Origin: Sacculina carcini
Taxonomy: Eukaryota; Arthropoda; Thecostraca; Sacculinidae
NCBI GenBank assembly: GCA_916048095.2
Contig: OU696591.1
Span: forward strand, 5,659,999 to 5,723,998
Direction: 5' to 3'
DNA length: 64,000 nt
Position 1 is the first letter of the stretch, and the number at the start of each line of letters is the position of its first letter. This document shows, piece by piece, positions 45,566 to 55,855 of the stretch. Below the pieces are notes generated by a model, which was given only the letters and a program-made list of their open reading frames with translations, ran no database searches and was not told where the DNA came from. A program made the translations under genes and the position numbers.

Positions 45566-48514
45566 CAATTGCACAATTTTAATGCACAATTGAAAAATTG
45601 AAAAATTAATTGCATTATTACAAATTGCACAATTGCAAAATTTTAATTTTAATGCACAATTGCCTTCCAACATGAAATTCCTTCATAAATCTCGCTCGGC
45701 CAGTTCTTCTAAAGCTAATGGTGGTGGTGTCGGTGTTATTTTTTATTCTTCTGTGAATCTATCTATGATTCCTGATTATTTGTGCTCTTGTATATCTTTT
45801 GAATTTTTTGGTTTTTCATTGTCTCTCCCTTCACTTCCCAAAGTGGGTATAGCTCTGATTTATCGCCATAATCACCGCGGCTCAGCTCCTCATTTTCTAA
45901 CGGATTTTGATGATTTAGTTTCACGACTTAATGAGCTTTTCTCGGACAACTTTGTGATTATTGGCGACTTCAACATATGGGTAGACTCTCCCTCCTCTCA
46001 TGATCTTGCATCTGATTTCATCCACCTTCTGAGTTCATGGGATCTAAATATAGTCAATGATGAACCTACGCACTTATCTGGCCACACTCTTGACCTTGTA
46101 ATTTGCACACCAACTTCTGCTAAACGCTTCTCACCTAGAATTTTTACTTATCCACCTGACTCTCTTCTATCGGACCACAGTCTTATCACAACTCAACTTA
46201 ATCTCACATCTGCACCCAAGCCGCCCTCTAGAAAATACCGCTTATCCAGAAACTTCAAAAACTTTGACTCCTCCAAATTTAGCTTTCTCGTTAACTCCCT
46301 TTTATCTCCTTCCGATTATCAATTTCTCTCTCCGTCCTCTCTTCACACATTCTTAACTGACACTCTCTCTTGTATAAATGATCAAATTTTTCCCCTGTGT
46401 CAACATATTGTGCGCTCTATGAACCCTCCTCCTCCTTGGTGGTCTTCTAAATTGCAAAGCCTGCGAGCGGAGTGTCGCGCGCGTGAGCGCTCCTGGCGAC
46501 GCCTTCGCAACTCTTCTTCCTGGAATCACTTCTGTACTACTCGTAAACTGTTTCTCACTGAAGTAGCTTCATCTAAATCCTCGTTTTTCCAATATAAATT
46601 ACACAACTTAAAAACTCACCCTCATTCTCGCTGGTCCACACTGAAAGCCCTCTCAGGCCGTAACACCCGGGAGTCTTGCCAAATCACTGCTGATCAATTC
46701 GCGTCCTTCTTCTCTCAGAAAATTGCCACTCTACACTCCAAAATACCAGTAGTCTCACAACCTCTCTCCTTTTCCTCCTCTGGTAATGCACTCACATCCT
46801 TTTATTTTCTTACACCGTACAAAGTCGCTCGTCTTCTATCCAAACTCCAACACACTAATTGTCCTTCTGACCCCATTAAATACTCTGCCCTCCACGATTC
46901 CATTATTCTACTTGCGCCATTCTTCACACACCTAATTAATTCGTCCTTCCTTCACGGAGAATTTTTGGCCTCTAAACATGCTGTCATTTCCCCTATCCTC
47001 AAAAGACCGGGTTTGGACTCATCTTCTCCCTGTAATTATCGTCCTATCTCTATCCTTACACTTGCTTCCAAACTTCTCGAATCCGCCATCCGCGATCAAC
47101 TCCTCCCTATCATTTCTGGTGCTCTAGATCCGTGCCAATCAGGATTTGTTGCCAAACATTCCACGGAAACACTCCTCCTCTGTCTCCAAAATGATATTTT
47201 CTCTAATTTTGCTTTCGGTGACTCTGTTCTCCTCATATCACTTGATTTTTCCTCCGCTTTTGACCTAGTTGATCACTCTATTCTTTGTCGGGATCTCGCA
47301 CATGCCGGTCTCTCTTCTACTGCACTCTCTCTTCTATCTTCGTATCTCAGTAACCGTTCCTACTCTGTTCGCTGTAACTCCGCACTGTCTGATTCTGCAA
47401 ATATGACTTCTGGTGTTCCACAAGGCTCTCTCCTTGGTCCTCTCTTGTTCAACCTGTATGTATCTTCACTTTGCCCTCTTCTTCGTTCTTATCCTCTGTC
47501 CTTTCATATTTATGCGGATGACGTGCAACTATACTTCCCTATCTCACATACTTCTTCCTCTCTTGCTCATGACCTAATCACGCACATCTCATCTTGGTCC
47601 TCATCAAGGCGGCTCCTTTTGAACCCGGACAAGACTGAGTTCATGGTCTTTCATCCCCCCAGGCTCACTCCTCCAACTCTCAATTTATCACTCGCCTCAC
47701 ACATTCGGAACCTGGGTGTAGTATTTGACCCCACACTCTCTTTCACCCGAAATTTTTCACTCATCACTCGCTCTTGTCGCTTTGTTCTACGAAATTTTTT
47801 TCCTATCCGGTCTCTCATCGATGAATCATCTGCAATTCTTCTCGTTAACGCATATATCTTCTCTCGTCTGGACTACTGTAATTCGTTATTTCTTCACTTG
47901 CCTCTCAAGACGATTCGCCAACTTCAATCTGTCATTAATCTTTCATGCCGCTTTGTTCTGAGACTTCCTCCAAGAACGCCGACTTCCTCTTACATCCGTC
48001 AACTTGGCTGGCTCCCTGCTCCCCTCAGAATTCGCTTCAAAATTTGCTGTTTAGTTTTCAAAATTATTAAGTCTCCATCTTCCCCATCTTACCTACGTGA
48101 ACTCCTGTCACCTCAAGTACGACCCTCATCTCGATACCCTGTCCCACTCTTCTGCCCTCCCGCCATCAACGAGTCCACCTGGTCGGCCAAGTCCTTCTAC
48201 TTTTCTGCCCCTCGCCTCTACAACTCTCTACCTCCTCAGCTTCATCAAATTAGTTCCTTTGCTTCCTTTTCATCTGCTCTCCACAAACATCTTCTTGCTC
48301 CTTCTTCTGAATAAATGCGTTTCTTGAACTCTTTGCAGTTTTTTATGTTGTTACCTCTGATTGTTCTTGTTTTTCTCATGTTGTGCACGGTATGTCTTTC
48401 CTTGTGCGTGCTGTTTTACGTTTGTTTTTTCCACTAGCTTTTATCTTTTATCATGTTTTTCGCGCCTTTGCATTTTATCGTGCGCTATATTAAATATATG
48501 TTGTTGTTGTTGTT
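45566..48514 (+). mobile_element. L2/CR1-like LINE, 5'-truncated
   Basis: Inserted in MITE B with target duplication GAAGCA (45560-45565, 48515-48520). The first ~98 bp are AT-rich filler with repeated GCACAATTG. Then comes an endonuclease-reverse transcriptase ORF, a short 3' UTR and a TTG tail. A related 3' end lies at 11548-11817. Confidence 0.9.
45672..48314 (+). CDS. LINE endonuclease-reverse transcriptase (N-terminus truncated)
   Basis: About 880 codons, open throughout. The AP-endonuclease lacks its first ~60 residues but retains GDFNIWVDSPSSHD (~98), HTLDLVICTP (~138) and SDHSLI (~167). The reverse transcriptase has LDFSSAFDLVDH (~523), GVPQGSLLGPLLF and the active-site IYADDVQLYF (~613). 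The motif pattern fits the L2/CR1 group. With its endonuclease start missing and no ORF1 or promoter it cannot move by itself, but the uninterrupted frame means the insertion is young. The first in-frame ATG is in LINE sequence; the true start was lost. Confidence 0.9.
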   Translation: MKFLHKSRSASSSKANGGGVGVIFYSSVNLSMIPDYLCSCISFEFFGFSLSLPSLPKVGIALIYRHNHRGSAPHFLTDFDDLVSRLNELFSDNFVIIGDFNIWVDSPSSHDLASDFIHLLSSWDLNIVNDEPTHLSGHTLDLVICTPTSAKRFSPRIFTYPPDSLLSDHSLITTQLNLTSAPKPPSRKYRLSRNFKNFDSSKFSFLVNSLLSPSDYQFLSPSSLHTFLTDTLSCINDQIFPLCQHIVRSMNPPPPWWSSKLQSLRAECRARERSWRRLRNSSSWNHFCTTRKLFLTEVASSKSSFFQYKLHNLKTHPHSRWSTLKALSGRNTRESCQITADQFASFFSQKIATLHSKIPVVSQPLSFSSSGNALTSFYFLTPYKVARLLSKLQHTNCPSDPIKYSALHDSIILLAPFFTHLINSSFLHGEFLASKHAVISPILKRPGLDSSSPCNYRPISILTLASKLLESAIRDQLLPIISGALDPCQSGFVAKHSTETLLLCLQNDIFSNFAFGDSVLLISLDFSSAFDLVDHSILCRDLAHAGLSSTALSLLSSYLSNRSYSVRCNSALSDSANMTSGVPQGSLLGPLLFNLYVSSLCPLLRSYPLSFHIYADDVQLYFPISHTSSSLAHDLITHISSWSSSRRLLLNPDKTEFMVFHPPRLTPPTLNLSLASHIRNLGVVFDPTLSFTRNFSLITRSCRFVLRNFFPIRSLIDESSAILLVNAYIFSRLDYCNSLFLHLPLKTIRQLQSVINLSCRFVLRLPPRTPTSSYIRQLGWLPAPLRIRFKICCLVFKIIKSPSSPSYLRELLSPQVRPSSRYPVPLFCPPAINESTWSAKSFYFSAPRLYNSLPPQLHQISSFASFSSALHKHLLAPSSE

Positions 48515-48603
48515 GAAGCAACGGGACCCCTCAACATTCGGGCCCCTCCGGCCGGGGGGTATGGGGAGCGGTTGCTACGGCTCTGCATACAGACACAACT
48601 TAT

Positions 48604-48823
48604 CCCTTCAGAACCCATGTTACACATATGTAACATTTGTTTCATAAGAGTATAACATACTAAATATAACTAACACTAAAAAATTTACCACCAAAACCCA
48701 GAGTAACACCAGTGCAACATAAAAATAACATCTATTGAGGAAATTCGCCACTACAGCTTGCTGAGGGATGCAGGGAAACAGCTGATGCACAGGATACAGG
48801 ATATCACCTTGGATTCTGGAGGG
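48604..48823. mobile_element. piggyBac-like MITE in unit I5
   Basis: TTAT left, TTAA right (48824-48827), same position in the unit as the other copies. Confidence 0.7.
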
Positions 48824-49033
48824 TTAAGCAGAGCTTGCATTTTCGAGCTATATTTGTGTTGGCATCAACCTGTTCGGATAAATTCACGATATTTTCCGTC
48901 TATCGGTCTAATTCGTCTTTGATGTGTGCACCGCTTTGTTCTGCGGTGTGAAGTTCGAGTCGCTATTGTGAGGAGTCAGATATGGTAAATTTGATCCAGT
49001 AGATATCTCAACATTTAATATATCTTCAAAATG

Positions 49034-49393
49034 TGTAGTTTTAAGATGTATTAGATGACCGAATACGAATGAGGTTGAACAATGCGATGAGACAGAAAAC
49101 AAACAATTAATACAATAAAAACTTCACCTGCAAATTCTCACAATTCAACAGCTCAAAGCGCTCCACGCTCGCAACAATAACCGCTCCACGCTCACGCCAC
49201 ACACTCCACCACCGCACTCCCCATTACTTCTCCTCGCACCCTCTAAGCCCGCCCATTGATCACATACATATAATCAGCTAACACACTGGTATCGCCATCT
49301 AACGACAATATACACAAACAACGTGTCTCCTCATCACTCTATACATAAACACAAATAGTCATATAAACAAAGCGTCTACACGGCAAAACCACA
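49034..49393 (-). repeat. 3' LTR of the gypsy-like element
   Basis: 360 bp, nearly identical to 53050-53924 after removal of the insertion there. The left edge reads TGTAGTTTTAAG against TGTGGTTTTGAG in the partner. Confidence 0.85.
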
Positions 49394-49415
49394 CCTCCCC
49401 TTGATCTAAAGATCA

Positions 49416-52357
49416 CTACGCCGTGTAGTCGCTCATCCACTCAGGAGCCCGCCTTTCTCTTCCGGATCGACGAGGAAGTCGATCACTTTCCGGCTCATGG
49501 TCAACCTGTTCACCTCCGACACCTTGATCTTCGTCTTCAGTTTCGCCGATCGACTCAACAACAACATGACGTATATCCAAAACATGACGTGGAATGCCGA
49601 CACAACACACATCCGACACATCATTCCGCGAATGAACACCAGTCACGGTACCCCTGTTCCATTGTGAAGTGCACCGTCCGTCCGCCGGCTTCACCCAGAC
49701 TTCTTCACCAATTTCCACCGAACATCTCTCTTGGCTGCTCTCTGATGTAGTCTCTATGCATGGATGCCGCCACTCATAGTTATGCACATTACGATGAGGA
49801 ATAGACGTGGGCTCCACACCAACTCTGGGTGACACATTGTACAAAAACACGGCCGTTGTTGGTGGTACCTGTGCTCTCTCAGCAAGCGCTTTTATGGTGC
49901 GGTGATGGCGCTCGACGATACCATTGCCGCTTGGGTGGTATGCAACGCGATAAAATGGCATGATTTTCCACCGCCTCATCAGCTGCTGCATTTGTTGAGA
50001 CCGAAACACACTGCTATTGTCCATGAGTAATTCACATACGGGTCCTCTCTCACGAAACACTTCATCAATATTTTTGCAAACCTGTTCAGCTGTGTCATTA
50101 CGAAGTTCACGCTAGACTGCGAACCTGCCAGGACCGCAATCCACCATAGAAAAGTATTCACGGACACGATAGTGTGTCACATCAATTGCCAATCTTCGCC
50201 AAGGCTCACTTAGGTTCAGATGGCCTGGTGTATGAACCGCGGGTGCTGGGTCGATCGATTGGCATCGCTGACACCCTCGCACAACCCGCCGGACAACTTC
50301 TCGCGATACAGTGGGATCCACCTGTCGTGCCAAGAACAATGTGCGGTCAACTCCCATGTGATGCATGTTGTGCATTTCCCTCACGTCGTTCACAGATGTC
50401 ATGCACACATTCACGTTATCTTCAGGACTGCGCGACGTATTTCTCGACCGCACCGCCGGCAATCCTAACCACTGCTTTTCAACGCGAGTTAGTGTATCCG
50501 CTTTATTTGCTGTCGTTGGAACACTGGTCACACTAACTCTCAATCCCAGCTCCGAAATCAAGTCACTCAGTATACCTAACCGTCGTTTCACGAGGATTTA
50601 GGCTGCACCCTTGCTCTTAACTCTTCTTTCTTTAGTCAACAGTATACCGACCCATCCAGCTACTGTAGCGGAATCTGTCCGAATCTCAATTTCCTCGAGC
50701 TTCCATTTCACTGCCAGATTCACTCCTTTCAACACAGCTTCTAATTCTGCAACATTGATGTGATGCACATCTTCCTTCTTCCTCTGCCACGATGCGTCCT
50801 CGACAATATTTCCGTCAATTTCTATCGCTGCACCAATGGCAAGCATGCTGGCGTCACACCACACAATACCGTCATTAGTTTTTCGAACATGCCATGTTCC
50901 CCCTCTGGGTCATTCGCTGTCACCCTCTCAACCATATCTTTTGTCAAACGCAACACGTTATCCCCTACAACATCATCCCACTCGACACAATCCGCATGAC
51001 GCTTGAGGTAGCTGCAAGCGGGCCTCAGCCATCCGGCGACGGGGTAGTGGCCGATCAACTTGCCACAAAGTGAGAACAATTGGCGTTTCGTCATATCGTC
51101 CGGTACGGCAGGTACTACGTTCCCTCTGCGGTACACCAAATGCCCCTGCTCGCTCTTTTGCAGTTGCAACCCAAGAACAGCACCTTGCTCAATCGGCACC
51201 GGTTATTTGGCTTTCAGCCCATACTTGGCTAGATGGTCAACTACCGCTGCACCTGACACTATCGACTCTTGCACAACGATATCGTCTATGTACGAATCAG
51301 TTGCTTTTTTAACCAGTGACGCTTGCTGTAGGACCGTACGCACAATTCGGGCCATGGCTTTAGGCACAGAACTCAGCCCAAACCCCATTCTAGTCAGACA
51401 GTATATATTTCCATCATATTTCACTAATTGGTGTTTCCACAATTTTTCTGCTACGTGAACCTGGAGGTACACAACCTTCAAATCCACGATCGATACTGGT
51501 CCTTCTATACGTCTCCATTCTCTTAACTTTTCCCCGCATACATCAATAAAATCATCTCCAGTGTGACTGTGCAAAAAAGAGTTAAGCTCGCGGAAGTCCA
51601 ATACTGGTCTAACTTTGTTCTTAGTAGGTTGAACGACCGCTAGCAATGGCAATATACCCACATTTTGCGTACCCGTCCAAGGCACCAAAATCTTCTCGTC
51701 AACCCACCTACGCACCTCGGCATCAAATTCTTCCCTCACAGCATCATCAAGTGTCCTCTCGTAACAACCAATTTTCTTTGTTAGTACCGGATTCTGCAAT
51801 TTCGTTAACCATTCGACTTCCCACCTTTCACCATCAAACGACGCGCGAAAATCTGGATCCTCGTTGCTCAGATTTTGCGGACCATCATTTCTACTGTTTT
51901 TCTCACGCACATTTGGTACTGGCACGCTGTCACACTTCATCTCCATTGCACAACATGACTGTTGTCCGAATCGAACAGATTTCCCACTCACAGTCACTCC
52001 ACCCAAATGATTGATCAAATCCATTCCAACCACAATATCAATGTTGCTAACAAGCTCATCAACCACTATGGTCTTCACTTTCACATACTCATTCTGTACT
52101 CCCACTGTAATCCACGCTTCACCTCTACACTGCACTTGTCTACCATCAAACGCGAGCATCACACATTCACCGTCAATATATTTTACAAAGCTCGTTTTTA
52201 CGACCACAGCTGAACAACCAGTATCAATCAATGCCTTCGCCTTCATCTCATCTATCGTTACGTCAATAATTGGCAGGCCTGACGATTGCGCCATTATTGG
52301 CTCATTGGAGTGACTGCTGGCGCACAAGCCACCCCACTCAAGTTTTCCGACTTGCAT
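49416..52357 (-). pseudogene. Broken gypsy-like pol (protease, RT, RNase H, integrase)
   Basis: Five open blocks in element order: 52357-51203 (protease with ALIDTGCSAVVV; RT with VLDFRELNSF and SYIDDIVV), 51199-50822 (RT thumb/connection), 50864-50598 (RNase H with MWCDAS, NVAELEAVL and IRTDSATVAGW), 50591-50112 (integrase zinc finger HNMHHMG...CQRC and first catalytic Asp in LAIDVTHY) and 50060-49416 (MDNSSVF, then HPSGNGIVERHH with the catalytic Glu, then a chromatin-side tail). In-frame stops near 51200, 50595 and 50112 and a frame change near 50850 separate them. It is inactive. Confidence 0.88.
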
Positions 52358-53034
52358 TCAAATGACTTGTGTACGTCTTTTCCGCACCGATAACACACGA
52401 TTGGTTTACATTTGCTACAGTAGCGTGCCATGTGAGGCCCTCCACACACGAAGCATCGTCCGGTGAATCTTCGCGGAGCAGCATTATCTCGCAGCTGTGA
52501 TTCCCTGCTCCCACTGACCGCTTCACCGGCGGCCACCACATTCACGGCTCTATTAGCAGCCAACACACGGGCATGGGCAATCAGCTCGCTGGTCGTCATC
52601 TTTAGAACATTCGGTAAACGCTGAAGCGTGACTCTGATGTCGGCAGGAAATCCATTCACAAACGCGAGTCTCGTTGCATGCTCATCACCTGCATTATCGA
52701 AACTGGCCAGTCCAGCCAACCTTCTGATCTCATTGGCATATACATCAACAGATTCGCCGCTCCATCTTTTCTCACACAACTTTCTATGCGCCGTGAACGC
52801 ATCATCCGTGAATGCTCCAATCAGCATTTGCTGAATCTGATCAGCATTGTCCTGGGCCTCTTCAGGCAGCTCTAAATATAGCGCTAACGCATCCCCCTCA
52901 AGATACAGCGGAATGAAACTGGCTAGGTCAGATACACCTTGCAGTTTTGCTACCAACGTTGCTTTCTTCAACCACGCCACAACGTCTCCATCGCCGGCAA
53001 ACGCCCTGATCATATCGTGAGATATTTTTGCCAT
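52294..53034 (-). CDS. Gypsy-like Gag with two zinc knuckles
   Basis: 246 aa, open. It has a capsid-like region (YLEGDALALYLELPEE; FTDDAFTAHRKLCEK) and two CCHC knuckles near residues 194 and 212. The second (CYRCGKDVHKSFEC) has standard spacing; the first (CFVCGGPHMARYC) is one residue short before His. It overlaps the start of pol by ~60 bp in another frame, as expected for frameshift expression. Confidence 0.85.
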   Translation of the reverse strand: MAKISHDMIRAFAGDGDVVAWLKKATLVAKLQGVSDLASFIPLYLEGDALALYLELPEEAQDNADQIQQMLIGAFTDDAFTAHRKLCEKRWSGESVDVYANEIRRLAGLASFDNAGDEHATRLAFVNGFPADIRVTLQRLPNVLKMTTSELIAHARVLAANRAVNVVAAGEAVSGSRESQLRDNAAPRRFTGRCFVCGGPHMARYCSKCKPIVCYRCGKDVHKSFECKSENLSGVACAPAVTPMSQ

Positions 53035-53049
53035 TGTGGCCGGTTAGAT

Positions 53050-53924
53050 TGTGGTTTTGAGATGTATTAGATCAGTGGTCCCCAACCCCCGGGCCGAGGA
53101 CCGGTACCGGTCCGTGGGTCGTTTGGTGCCGGGCCGCACAGAAATAATAAATGACTTACATTGCTTCCGTTTTATTGATTTCGGAATCTGAACGATGTTT
53201 TATTTTGAAAAATTACCCGATTCTCTGTAACATCCGTCTATGTCACTTTTGACGCAGGTCAAGGCGCTCTTCTCGGTCACGTGAAACCCAGGAGCCAGCA
53301 AAATGAGTAAAAAACAAACGTCTTTGGAAAGTTTCTTTGCGAAGGGAAAAGACAGAAGACAGAGACAGAAGAGCCCAGCCATGAGACAGAAGAGGAGCCT
53401 ACGACTTCCAAGAAAAAGAAAGCTACATTTAGCGTTATATTTAGAAAATACAACAGTTTTCATGCAGGTCATATCATGTTATTTTGTTGTATTTATGCGC
53501 CACACCTCAAAGGCCGGTCCCTGAAAATATTGTCTGACATTAAACCGGTCCGTGGCGCAAAAAAAGTTGGGGACCGCTGTATTAGATGACCGAATACGAA
53601 TGAGGTTGAACAATGCGATGAGACAGAAAACAAACAATTAATACAATAAAAACCTCACCTGCAAATTCTCACAATTCAACAGCTCAAAGCGCTCCACGCT
53701 CGCAACAATAACCGTTCCACGCTCACGCCACACACTCCACCACCGCACTCCCCATTACTTCTCCTCGCACCCTCTAAGCCCGCCCATTGATCACATACAT
53801 ATAATCAGCTAACACACTGGTAACGCCATCTAACGACAATATACACAAACAACGTGTCTCCTCATCACTCTATACATAAACACAAATAGTCATATAAACA
53901 AAGCGTCTACACGGCAAAACCACA
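53050..53924 (-). repeat. 5' LTR of the gypsy-like element, interrupted
   Basis: LTR sequence 53050-53072 and 53588-53924 around a hAT element with its target duplication. Together it equals the 360 bp of the 3' LTR. Confidence 0.8.
53073..53579. mobile_element. hAT element remnant inside the LTR
   Basis: Inverted ends CAGTGGTCCCCAACCCC and GTTGGGGACCGCTG, with a perfect 8-bp duplication TATTAGAT (53065-53072, 53580-53587). 507 bp. The plus strand at 53303 opens with MSKKQTSLESFF, like the start of many hAT (ZBED-type) transposases, then loses frame. The CAGTGGTCCCCAACC / ACCGGTACCGGTCCGTGG sequence recalls widespread animal hAT ends (from memory). Non-autonomous. Confidence 0.9.
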
Positions 53925-55378
53925 GAAACAAATGTTCCATATGTGTAACATGGGTTCTAAAGGGATAATTTGTGTCTGTATGCAGAGCCGTAGCAACCGC
54001 TCCCCGTACCCCCCGGCCGGGGAGCCCCGAATGTTTAGTGTTTTGTTTGTTTTGTTTTGTTTTGTTTTGTTTTTATTCACAGTGTTTCATTCACAAACAT
54101 TCACAGTGTTTTTATTCCCCGTTCCTTCACGTATGATATTAAAATTTATCATATTTATTATGTATAGTCTTTACCTTTTTGCTCAGATGTTTTCACCTGA
54201 GCTTTTATTATGTGATTATGTCTAATAAATGAATTCATTATTTGGTGCTTTATTTATAATGGGGCCCCCAAGTGTTGCCTTCGGGGGGCCTCATAAGTCC
54301 TCGCAACGGCTCTGTCTGTATGCATTTGTATCTGCGTATATTTACCCTCTAATTGTGTAACTTGTGTGTATGTGTGTATGTGTGTTCTAGTTGCGGGCAA
54401 GTTAAGTGGACGTAAATGGTGTGATAATGATTGAGTATGTGTGTGCGTGTGCATCTGTATATAAGTTCGCTTTTTCACATTTTTTCAACTAGAACAAGTA
54501 TATTTCGCACGAACATAGAATAAAAAACACATTTTAAGAGTGTAAGGAAAGCATCTGTCTCAATCACTGAATAAAATTTTAACAACTTCAAATTCATGCA
54601 ACTAGGAAAAATTGCTAAAACAAAATTGATGATTTAAAATATAATCAAAATTGTAAAAATTGAGAAAATATCTACGTCACCTAATTCTAGTTATTTTGCT
54701 AGTTATTTCTAAGGTTTAGTCACGTGCTATACATCTCGCCGAAATATAACACTATCATACATTCATAAAGGTAAAAGGTTTGAGCGGCGTTGATTGGGAA
54801 ATATTAGAGAAAACCGGCTTGTACAATTAATTATGCATAATTCTAGCTTCAATAAATATAATCAGCTAAACCGATTTCAACCGCGGCATTTATCAATCTT
54901 AATATTGAAGAATGAAATTATTTTGAAGAATTGTTTTATGAGCAAAAACTCAACAATCGCCAACTTTTTAACAATCTGGTGACCGCTTAGAATTTCAGTC
55001 TTAGCCGGTACAAACCGATAATATTGATACAAATAAGAAATTAAGCGTACATTTTAATTCTAAGACCAATGTTACAAAATAGAATATATATTTATACGAT
55101 TTTACTTAAATAATTCAGCCATACAATTGATGTTTCAACGTTAGGGCAACACTAAAGTTATGGCTTACAAAATACAACGCTTGCTACACACCAAACCAGA
55201 AACTTGCTCAAAGAGCGAAGCGGCCTATACCAATCTCAAAGCAAAATGTTGATGAAATCCTTCATGGCTGAAGTACTACCAGGGACAGTGACAGGTCGAA
55301 TACTGAACCACCTATACGTCTATACAGGAGAACATTCTTAACGAATGAAAATAACGTTGAAACATCATTAATCCAGTG
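53925..55378. repeat. Intergenic unit copy I5, plus-oriented part
   Basis: Starts abruptly at the LTR edge inside the piggyBac-like MITE (only its last 40 bp, to 53964) and continues with MITE B copy 4 and the AT-rich end of the unit, in the orientation of I1 and I2. Confidence 0.85.
53983..54314. mobile_element. hAT-like MITE B, copy 4
   Basis: CAGAGCCGTAGCAACC start, CGCAACGGCTCTG end, duplication TCTGTATG at 53975-53982 and 54315-54322. It holds an extra TTTTGT-rich stretch near 54040-54075. Confidence 0.9.
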
Positions 55379-55659
55379 TGTAAAATACTACATGTGCCTA
55401 TACTTCGCTTGGTTACTTGAGCACTGCAATATTATATTGCAAGCCGTGCAGCGTCTATTAGCGGAACGTCCTGGTGTATGTCTGTGTGCGGTGTGTATGT
55501 GTTCGCTGGCTATTGTGTTCACTTAAGCTCAGTCTTACGTATCGTTTTGTGAATACACGTATTACATGGCGCAGCCGACAGGATATTGTGTGATCTTATT
55601 TCTCAGCAATATTGTGTTATTTTGGAATTTTTTGTATCATATTTGACGCTTGCTTAGCA
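55379..55659 (+). mobile_element. Small LTR-type insertion downstream of ALP6
   Basis: 281 bp, starts TGTAAAATACTACA, ends GCTTAGCA, duplication CAGTG (55374-55378, 55660-55664). TGGCGCAGCC at 55567 directly after TTACA could be a primer-binding site, meaning a ~188 bp LTR plus leader remnant; a solo LTR is the alternative. The paralogue is at 32034-32322. Confidence 0.65.
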
Positions 55660-55855
55660 CAGTGTACGAAAAATGTATATCAACCAAACACGATACACAG
55701 AAGACAATTTCCAATGCGTTTATTCAACTTGGTGATTATCCGGGTTTCGTTTGATCACAAATTCATAAGCATACCAAAACGGCCAACAATTTTGCAACAA
55801 AAAATCCAAATTGGTGGTCGAGTCTGAAAAAGTAAATATCATTATCATAAAGAAA

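Larger units (their letters stand above)
45374..48585. mobile_element. hAT-like MITE B, copy 3, split by a LINE
   Basis: Left part 45374-45565 and right part 48515-48585, with the same CATACAGA duplication (45366-45373, 48586-48593) as copy 2. The LINE was inserted inside it. Confidence 0.85.
42690..49033. repeat. Intergenic unit copy I5, inverted part, with nested insertions
   Basis: Same orientation as I3 and I4. It carries a TA-flanked element (43619-44981), MITE B copy 3 split by a LINE (45374-48585) and a piggyBac-like MITE (48604-48823). It breaks off at 49033 where the gypsy-like element begins; beyond that element the unit resumes in the opposite orientation. Confidence 0.8.
49034..53924 (-). 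mobile_element. Degenerate Ty3/gypsy-like LTR retrotransposon
   Basis: LTRs at 49034-49393 (360 bp, 3' LTR) and 53050-53924 (5' LTR, enlarged by a hAT insertion). The LTR starts TGTGGTTTT and ends AAAACCACA in element orientation; the 3' LTR is preceded by a purine tract AAGGGGAGG. Domain order is gag, protease, RT, RNase H, integrase. No target duplication: AAATG on one side, GAAAC on the other. The flanking unit copies face opposite ways. The gag ATG is only 15 bp from the 5' LTR, and no TGG-type primer site is seen. Confidence 0.85.

Noticed and set aside
50174-50536. Plus-strand ORFs over 50.1-52.9 kb
   Set aside because: Antisense to the gag-pol blocks, whose motifs are clear on the minus strand.
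53303-53524. Separate 73-residue gene
   Set aside because: It starts like a hAT transposase but lies inside a 507 bp element and loses the frame; treated as a remnant.
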